A stretch of 64,000 bases of DNA from Bidens hawaiensis (lineage: Eukaryota; Streptophyta; Magnoliopsida; Asterales; Asteraceae), in assembly GCA_021521415.1 (NCBI GenBank), contig JAIQDT010003019.1, positions 1 through 64,000 of the forward strand, given 5' to 3'. Every line of letters starts with the position of its first letter. Positions within the stretch are counted from its first letter, which is position 1. This document shows, one piece after another, positions 56,740-64,000 of the stretch. The notes below the pieces were generated by a model. The model saw only the letters and a list, made by a program, of their open reading frames with translations. It was not told the DNA's origin and did not search any database. The position numbers and the translations under genes are program-made.

Positions 56740-57015
56740 TGGATTTGAAAATCCGAAAAGTCATGGTGATACATGAATAGTTGATTTTCAATTTCCATTT
56801 ACGATTATGTTCTGAGGTTGGAGACTTGAAAAGTCATGGTGATACATGAATTGTCAACCTCCAATACTCATTTTCTTGTATGTTTTATATTGAAGATTGA
56901 AAAGTCATGGTGATACATGAATCGTCAATCTCCAATACTCGTTTGCTCGTATATTTTAAATTGGGAATTCGGAAAGTTATGGTGATACATGAATTGTCGA
57001 TTCTTGATTCGAATT
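56740..57015 (+). repeat. Four tandem hairpin units in the leader
   Basis: Cores are at about 56756-56777, 56829-56850, 56900-56921 and 56972-56993, spaced 71-73 bp. Each contains TCATGGTGATACATGAAT (the fourth TTATGG..), so TCATG and CATGA pair around GTGATA. Outside the core, flanking segments differ between units yet pair within each unit: TTGAAAATC with GATTTTCAA in unit 1; TTGGAG and TTGA with TCAA and CTCCAA in unit 2; TTGAAGATTGA with TCAATCTCCAA in unit 3 (one mismatch); GAATTCG with CGATTC in unit 4 (one bulge). The C-to-T change in the unit 4 core turns a C-G pair into a U-G wobble. Confidence 0.85.
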
Positions 57016-57156
57016 CGTTACCTTTATTAAGTCTGCATTTAGGGTCATTTATTTTACTTTAACTTTTGATAGTATCTAACTCCGCGAAACCAAGCTTTAT
57101 AAGGTTATACTTTGCGATAAAACCAAGATATTAACTAAAATTAAAACTTTTATAGA

Positions 57157-60100
57157 ATGCCTCCGCTATCTCGTCGCCATCTCAAGAAGAAAGAAGCAGC
57201 GCGCAGACGCTCGCAGCAACGTTCCCAGGAAATGGCCGCCGCAATAGCCTAAGCTTTGAGCCAAAACAATACCAACACCTCTGGTTACAACATTAAATCC
57301 TTTAACGCGGGTAACCCTCCAAAGTTCACAGGTCTTGAAGGAGCCACCGTGATGCTCCAGTGGCTTGAGAAAATAGAAAACACTTTCCTCCACACCCAAT
57401 GCCCCTCAGACAGACGAACCCTGTATGCCTCTAGTGTCCTGGAATCTAGAGCGCTTACATGGTGGAATGGAGTAGCTCATGCGCGTGGCGCAGAAGCTGC
57501 TTCTAGCATGACATGGGAGGAATTCAAGGAAATTCTGACGCGAGAATTCTGCCCTCCCAACGAAGTTAAGCGCCTGGAGGAAGAATTTTGGAATCTTAAG
57601 CAGTACAGCGGTGAAGCGCGCGAGTACGCGACGCGCTTCCATGAACTAAGCCTGCTTGTCCCTCACCTTGTTACCCCTTCCCGCCGAGCCATAGAGAAAT
57701 TCCTTGGGGGTCTCCCCATGGAAATTCAAGATTCTGTATGGGCCAGAAACCCAGTAACCCTCTCTGACGCCATCGAGTTGGCCGCTGTGCTCAGCGACAA
57801 CCATGTCAGAGCAGGAACCCTGTTCCTGCGGGGAACAGAAAAGACCAAACTCACCAAGACTGCCCTTGAACCAACAGAAACCAAACCTGAACCCTCAAAC
57901 CGTAACAACCTCAAGCGCAGGCGCAAGGCCTATGCGCTTACCAACCCGCCCATTGTCCAGCAACCCATCTACCAACCTCCAGTTTACGCGCCTAACCCAC
58001 TGTCAGCCTACCCAACACCTCCTGTAGCCCACAACTATGCCTTAACCAATCCAGCACTCCCTGCCCCGCCAACTAAGAAACCTTACACAGGAAATCAACC
58101 CTTTTGCCCAACCTGTAGACTTCACCACCCAACCCAAACCCCGTGTCGACAATGTAACCGATGTGGCTGCGTTGGTCACTCTGCTGAATACTGTAGAGTC
58201 CCTCTCGCCAACCCAATTGCGCCAACACCACCAGTCTACCCGCAGAATCCACAACCAACCTACCAAAACCCACGACCCAGATCGTGCTTTAACTGCGGTG
58301 ATCCCAGTCATTTCCGGAACGCGTGCCCAAGACTACAAGTTCAGATTACGCAAGCGAATCCGGTGAACCAGATTTCGAACCAAGTGACGCGTGGACGAGC
58401 TTTTAACATAACCGCGCACCAAGCGCAAGCGAATAATGACGTAGTTAATGGTACATTTTTGCTTAACGGATTTTATGCTTCTGTACTTTTTGATACTGGC
58501 GCCGATCGAAGTTTTATCTCTCGCGCCTTCGAGCAGAAGCTTGCGCGACCGCGCGATAACTTAAAAGAAGATTTTTCAGTTGAATTGGCTAACGGTGAAA
58601 CTGTTTTAATTAACTCTGTGATTAAAGATTGCACGCTTAACCTTAACGAAAACGATTTTCTGATCGACCTCATCCCCATGCCTCTTGGGAGCTTTGATGT
58701 TATTATTGGTATGGACTGGCTCTCGAATAATCGCGCCGAAGTTATTTGCGCCAAGAAGTTGATTCGCATTCCTCGAGAAAATGGTGATCTTCACATCTAC
58801 GGCGAAAAACCCTCCCGCGGTCTTAAGCTTATGTCTTGCGCCGAAGCCCGAAGACTCATGCGGAAGAAGTGTATTGCATTTCTAGCCCATGTGGTCAAAC
58901 CTGCTGAAGAAAAGAAGCTTCGCGATATCCCTGTTGTGCGTGATTTTCCTGAAGTTTTTCCTGATGATCTTCCTGGTATCCCTCCCGCTCGTGAAGTCGA
59001 GTTCCGTATTGATCTTGTCCCTGGTGCTTCCCCCGTAGCTAAATCTCCTTACCGTCTTGCGCCCGCTGAGATGCAAGAATTGGCAAGCCAACTTCAAGAG
59101 TTGACTGCTAAAGGATTCATTCGCCCTAGCTCTTCGCCCTGGGGTGCTCCGGTGTTGTTCGTTAAAAAGAAAGATGGATCGTTTCGCATGTGTATTGATT
59201 ACCGCGAGTTGAACAAACTCACCATTAAGAACCGGTATCCCTTACCGCGTATTGACGACCTCTTTGATCAACTCCAAGGTGCCTCTTGTTTCTCCAAGAT
59301 TGATCTCCGCTCTGGTTATCACCAGTTGCGCATCCGCGATGAAGACGTTCCGAAGATTGCTTTTCGAACTCGTTATGGCCATTTTGAATTCTTGGTCATG
59401 TCCTTCGGTTTAACCAACGCACCCGCCGTTTTCATGGATCTAATGAATCGGGTGTGTAGGCCTTTCTTGGATAAATTCGTGATCGTGTTTATCGATGATG
59501 TTCTGGTGTATTCTAAGACCAAGGCCGAGCATGAGCAACATCTTCGATTGGTATTGCAAAAGCTTAGAGCTGAGCAACTCTATGCTAAGCTTTCCAAGTG
59601 TGAATTCTGGTCTGATGAAGTACAGTTTCTTGGCCATGTTGTGAACAAGATGGGTATTCATGTCGACCCATCCAAAATTGAAGCAATCAAGAACTGGATT
59701 ACGCCGACCACTCCTTCTGAGATCCGTTCCTTTCTGGGCTTAGCTGGTTATTACCGGCGCTTCATTTCAAACTTCTCGAAGATCGCTTTGCCTTTAACAG
59801 CTTTAACGCACAAAGGTAAACCGTATATTTGGGGCTCGAAGCAAGAAGAAGCCTTTCTAACGCTCAAGCGTTTGTTGTGTGAAGCTCCTGTTCTTGCGCT
59901 ACCTGAGGGTAATGATAATTTTGTCGTGTATTGCGATGCATCCAACCAAGGTCTCGGTTGTGTTCTTATGCAACGAGGCAAGGTTATCGCTTACGCATCA
60001 AGGCAACTTAAGGTTCACGAAAAGAATTATACAACTCACGATCTCGAACTTGGTGCAGTTGTTTTTGCCTTGAAGATCTGGAGACACTACCTTTATGGTA

Positions 60101-61776
60101 CTAAGTGTATCCTCTACACTGACCATAAAAGCCTTCAGCATATCTTTGATCAGAAGGAACTTAACATGAGGCAACGCCGATGGAACGAACTCATCAGCGA
60201 TTACGATTGTGAGATCCGGTATCATCCTGGTAAGGCTAATGTGGTAGCCGATGCGCTCAGCCGAAAACCCTGCCAGCTTAACTGTATCTTGCCGCGCACG
60301 CATCTTCACTTTGCGCCGATTCAAAGCAACCTTGAATCGCGTATTCGTGACGCGCAGCGCGCATCCATCAGTAATGGTAACCTTCGCGCCGAGTTAGCGT
60401 GTGGCGCGGAAGCGCATTTTGTCCCTAATCTGAGTGGAATTCTCTGCTACCTCAATCGCATCTGGATTCCCTGTGATGAGAATCTTCGCGCTGATATCCT
60501 GAGTGAAGCGCACAAATCTCGATATTCCGTTCATCCTGGCGCTGATAAGATGTACAAGGATTTGCGCATTACTTATTGGTGGCCCGGTATGAAAAAGGAT
60601 ATTGCTGTGTTCGTAGCTAAATGTCTGACTTGTTCTAAAGTGAAAGCTGAACACCAACGCCCATCTGGTTTGCTCGAACAACCAGAAATTCCTACGTGGA
60701 AATGGGAATGTGTAGCGATGGACTTTATTACCAAGTTACCTTTGACAGCAAGCAAACATGATAGCATTTGGGTAATAGTGGATCGTTTGACTAAGTCTGC
60801 TCACTTTCTGCCCATTCGTGAAAACTACCGTGTTGAGCAACTTGCGCAGCTTTATGTCAAGGAAATTGTCTGCCGCCATGGTACTCCTTTGAGCATCATA
60901 TCCGATCGCGATGGCCGTTTTATATCTCGCTTTTGGAAATCTCTCCAATATGCGCTAGGAACTCGCTTGGACATGAGTACTGCATATCATCCTCAGACTG
61001 ACGGACAGTCTGAGCGAACTATTCAAACTCTTGAGGATATGCTCCGATCTTGTGTTCTTGATTTTGGAGGTAATTGGGATTCGCACCTGCCTTTGATTGA
61101 GTTCTCTTATAATAACAGCTATCATTCCAGTATTGGTATGGCCCCATTTGAAGCACTTTACGGTCGTAAGTGCCGCTCCCCGATCTGTTGGAGCGAAGTG
61201 GGTGAAACTCAAATCACAGGACCCGAACTTGTTCAAGAGACAACCGATAAAATCGCCAAGATCCGTGATCATCTGCTGACTGCCAGAAGCCGACAGAAGA
61301 GTTACGCAGATCGTAGGCGGAAGCCTCTCGAATTTCAAGTTGGTGATCTTGTTCTCCTCAAAGTGTCGCCCTGGAAAGGTGTTGTCCGCTTTGGGAAGAA
61401 AGGTAAGCTTGCTCCTCGTTATGTTGGTCCATTCAAGATTCTCGTGCGTGTGGGAAAAGTTGCCTACAGACTTGACCTGCCGCCCGCGCTCAGTAATGTG
61501 CATCCAACGTTCCATGTATCCAATCTCAAGAAGTGTTTAGCTGACGAGAACCTTCACATTCCACTTGATGAAGTTCAAGTTGATGAATCTATGCATTTCG
61601 TTGAGAAGCCTGTTGAGATTATGGATCGCGAGGTTAAGCAAACCAAGCGCAGTCGTATCCCTATCGTGAAAGTTCGTTGGGAGTCCAAGCGTGGAGCCGA
61701 GTTTACATGGGAAAGGGAAGATCAAATGAAGATCAAGTACCCGCACCTGTTCTCTGCGCCACCTACTTCGAGATAA
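57157..61776 (+). CDS. Tekay-type gag-pol polyprotein (chromodomain integrase) with an early stop
   Basis: The natural ATG is at 57157 ([12 protein letters not shown]), but TAA at 57250 stops it after 31 codons; the frame then stays open for 1506 codons (57253-61776). Gag core: [27 protein letters not shown]. Two CCHC knuckles lie at about 58153 and 58284. Protease LFDTGAD at about 58490. RT with [13 protein letters not shown] and the F-I-D-D active site at 59488. RNase H with [10 protein letters not shown] and [11 protein letters not shown]. Integrase with [16 protein letters not shown] (zinc), MDFITKL, SDRDGRF, TDGQSER. The chromodomain is at the very end ([16 protein letters not shown]). 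All catalytic motifs look intact. Without readthrough or another start, the polyprotein is not made, although it could be packaged in trans. Confidence 0.93.
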
Positions 61777-61795
61777 ATTTCGGGACGAAATTTCT

Positions 61796-61810
61796 TAAAG
61801 TAGGGGAGAC
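61796..61810 (+). promoter_or_regulatory. Polypurine tract of the Tekay-type element
   Basis: AAAGTAGGGGAGAC ends directly at the 3' LTR. Confidence 0.85.
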
Positions 61811-63859
61811 TGTAACATCTGCCCTGATCCGACCCGACCCAGGTACCCGTTTCCCTTATCCGATCTCTTTCTTTTATGATTTGATATTTATTTATACTTA
61901 TATTTTACTTTTAATAATAATATATATTTTCCTTCCCGCCTCTTTCTTTCCGCCGTCCCGTCCCTCTCCTTCTCTCTTTCCGCCTTCTTTTCCCTCTTGT
62001 CGCCGTCCCGCCCTTACGCCTTGTTTCCCTCTTTTTCTTCTAACTCTTTGCTTGTCCTTTGTTCCTTCCCGCCTAAGGTTGTCTGCGCAGCTCCACGCGC
62101 CAGACCCCTTACAAGGAATCCTGCGTGAAGACCACCTGTTTCAGCGTTACGCGAGACGAACTCTTCTCGCAGCGCGCTAAGAATTGTAATTCTTCTCGCA
62201 GCGCGCTAAGAACGGTAGTTCTTCCCGCGACGCGCTAAGGATTTGTAGTTCTTCTCGCAGCACGCTAAGAATCGTAGTTCATCCCTCGACGCGCGAAGAA
62301 TTATAGTTCTTCCCGCGGCGCGCTAGGAATTTTAGTTCCTCCCGCGGCGCGCTAAGAAATGTGATTCTTCCCGCGGCGCGCTTAGAAATGTAGTTCTTTC
62401 CGCGACGCGTTAAGATTGGTTCTGTCTGCCTTCGCGCTCGCGCTCTCTTGACCTTCTGTGTCTGCCTTCGCGCTCGAGCTTTCTCGCGCTAAACCCTTTG
62501 AGTTTTCTTCTGTTTAATCTAGCCGTTTGCTTTTGTGTTGTCTTATCTTTTGTGCTGTTGACCTAATCTGCTTTATGTCTGAAAAGTTACTTTCGGCGCA
62601 GCATGCGCACCAACCCCATTGGTTGGCAGAAAAAGTGACTGACATTATCTTTGGAGATCTGCTTTTTCCATGCTTGACCAGTACCTTTATCTGAACCGCC
62701 CATGCCTTTTTACTGTTCCCTGTCAGCCTTTTTCTCTTTTTCCCTGCTGCCATATCTTTTGATATCTTTTGCTTTTGGAATCTTTTGCTTTTTGAGATCT
62801 TTTCCCCTTTTTCTAGGGATTGTGTTCCCTAGGGTTTCTCTATAAATAATAGTATTATTTTTCCTAACACTACACACACAAAACACTTAATCTCTCCTGT
62901 TCTCCTTGCTCTCTCTGCCGCCTCCCTCTCTGCCTCCGTCTTCCTCCCTGTTCTGTCCTGCTCTTCCGGTAATATATATATATTATATATAATAATTTAC
63001 TTATTAATTATGCTAACTTATAATCAAGACTTAAAACAGATCGTTAAAACAATAATCTTTAATTATAGGTTAACTTGTGCTTGTTTAAAGTTGGTTCTTG
63101 CTTTATCTTACACCGCATCGTTTATCAAGTGAGTAATCTCGTACCTAATCCCTTTTTGCTTTTAATGTTTTGGGATGTTCATGTGTTCATACAAACTTAG
63201 AGTCTTAAACTTGTTTATGAACTTTAGTCGCGCAGTATCCCATGTGTTGAGGACGTTTACTTGGCTGTTTATTTGTATGTGTGTATCATTAACCGCTTTG
63301 TTCGGCCTATTCCGCAGTTTTCATGGATCCATTAGATGAACACGGGAGACCTATCGTTTACGGTTTTCTTTGTTTACACTTGCTGAGATGTTTTCTCGTT
63401 TTTGTGCTCATTTGGGAGCACGGATTGAACTATGAACTATGAGCTATGATCTATTTAGGCTTGATCACAATCTGATTGCACCCTTGTTAAACACCAGACA
63501 TACACGTGTTGCGCGCAGATTTATTGTTATCTATTTATTGTATTAAACTTGATTTCTCACCAACACGCAAGTGTTTGACGTTTATTTTAACACATGTTCA
63601 GGTTTGCAGTAGCTGTTTTGGAGCTTGTGTACACGTAGGAAGTTTTCTTTATTTTGGACCTAGATTAAAATGTATCAAGACAAGTTATTTGTTGTTCGAA
63701 TATTTTGTCTTATAATATATTGATTTATGTTATCTTGTGTTTACCTTGCGCGTGCGCGAATGAATGTATTTATTAAATATTGACACCCAATAGTGTCACG
63801 AGTAATGAAACAATATGTGGCGCCCCGATGTATAATCCGCCTTTGGTCGGGGTGTTACA
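61811..63859 (+). repeat. 3' LTR of the Tekay-type element
   Basis: Starts TGTAACATCTGCCCTG after the polypurine tract and ends GGTCGGGGTGTTACA. More than 99 percent identical to the 5' LTR outside one 10-bp deletion in the TCTCTCTTTC stretch. Confidence 0.95.
62158..62412 (+). repeat. CGCG-rich tandem repeats in the 3' LTR
   Basis: Partner of the array at 54795-55055, almost identical; one TGG/CGG difference is seen. Confidence 0.88.
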
Positions 63860-63860
63860 A

Positions 63861-64000
63861 CAGGTGCGGGTACAGTGTCAAGGCAAAACCCTTCACATAC
63901 TTAGCACCCGCAGGGAATTGACGCCAGGAATACCTTGGCAACCAAGTAACCATAAGACAGGTGCGGGTACAGTGTCAAGGCAAAACCCTTCACATACTTA
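63861..64000 (+). repeat. 97-bp tandem repeat, window edge
   Basis: CAGGTGCGGGTACAGTGTCA at 63861 recurs at 63958, and the match runs to the window end. The sequence is non-coding. Tandem repeats of this size are common near the 3' end of Tat-type elements, so this may be the remaining 3' part of the element starting at 49769. Confidence 0.8.

Larger units (their letters stand above)
54447..63859 (+). mobile_element. Young Tekay-type chromovirus (Ty3/Gypsy)
   Basis: Two 2.05-kb LTRs flank a primer-binding site, a structured leader, one gag-pol frame with chromodomain, and a polypurine tract. The LTRs differ by about seven substitutions and one 10-bp indel, which implies a very recent insertion. 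The 5' LTR lacks the TGT of the 3' LTR (AAAAACATC against TGTAACATC), and the 5-bp sequences outside (GCGGG and ACAGG) do not match, so the left junction is altered. It interrupts the Tat-type RNase H region. Confidence 0.95.

Noticed and set aside
60955..61515. 186-aa minus-strand ORF opposite the integrase
   Set aside because: Shadow of the Tekay gag-pol frame; no independent signal.
54439..63864. Target duplication for the Tekay element (GCGGG and ACAGG)
   Set aside because: The five-base flanks do not match, so no duplication is claimed.

Overview
This is nuclear DNA of a higher plant. The coding content is almost entirely plant transposable elements (hAT, MULE, Ty1/Copia, Ty3/Gypsy Tat and Tekay, LINE), the introns are AT-rich GT..AG introns, and there is a TTTAGGG telomere-type repeat. 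The element mix (Tekay LTRs of about 2 kb, Copia elements with a large extra ORF after pol, AACCGGTT-rich hAT elements) suggests an Asteraceae species, but that is an inference. Only one ordinary host gene looks intact: a wound-induced-protein-1-like (SnoaL/NTF2 fold) gene at 37582-38061. A frameshifted paralogue lies 5.7 kb downstream.

Layout. 1-1860: the 3' end of a LINE, tandemly duplicated with an 860-bp period. 2114-5242: a complete hAT element with a 700-aa transposase on the minus strand, short terminal inverted repeats, AACCGGTT-rich ends and a perfect 8-bp target duplication. 6589-35538: my reading is one 29-kb Mutator-like (MULE) element bounded by TTTATTTA duplications. It carries a broken FAR1/MULE/SWIM/OTU gene, a second broken gene resembling the ORF1/plant-mobile-domain class, six copies of a 34-bp CpG-rich palindrome, and an inverted repeat with arms of about 0.85 kb. 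Later insertions swelled it: a three-deep nest of solo LTRs (8652-15251, 9651-13959, 11593-13844), each with its own perfect 5-bp duplication, and a 12.7-kb Copia element (16954-29612, duplication TATTT) sitting in an intron of the transposase gene.

35547-49768 is mostly unique AT-rich DNA. It holds the two WUN1-like copies, microsatellites, a 530-bp non-autonomous hAT element (45138-45667), an antisense Gypsy LTR fragment and a possible Helitron-like stretch.

49769-64000 is a decayed Tat-lineage Gypsy element (5' LTR, gag, protease, RT/RNase H). It is cut by a very young Tekay-type chromovirus (54447-63859) whose LTRs differ by only about seven substitutions and one 10-bp indel. That element has one 4.5-kb gag-pol frame, but a TAA codon lies 31 codons after the natural ATG.

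Most unusual observation: between the primer-binding site and gag of the Tekay element are four tandem units. Each has a nearly constant TCATG-GTGATA-CATGA hairpin core enclosed by an outer stem whose sequence changes from unit to unit while pairing is mostly kept. This is the pattern expected of a selected RNA structure such as a packaging or translation signal. Second is the palindrome family, which marks the start of each MULE gene and the element ends.
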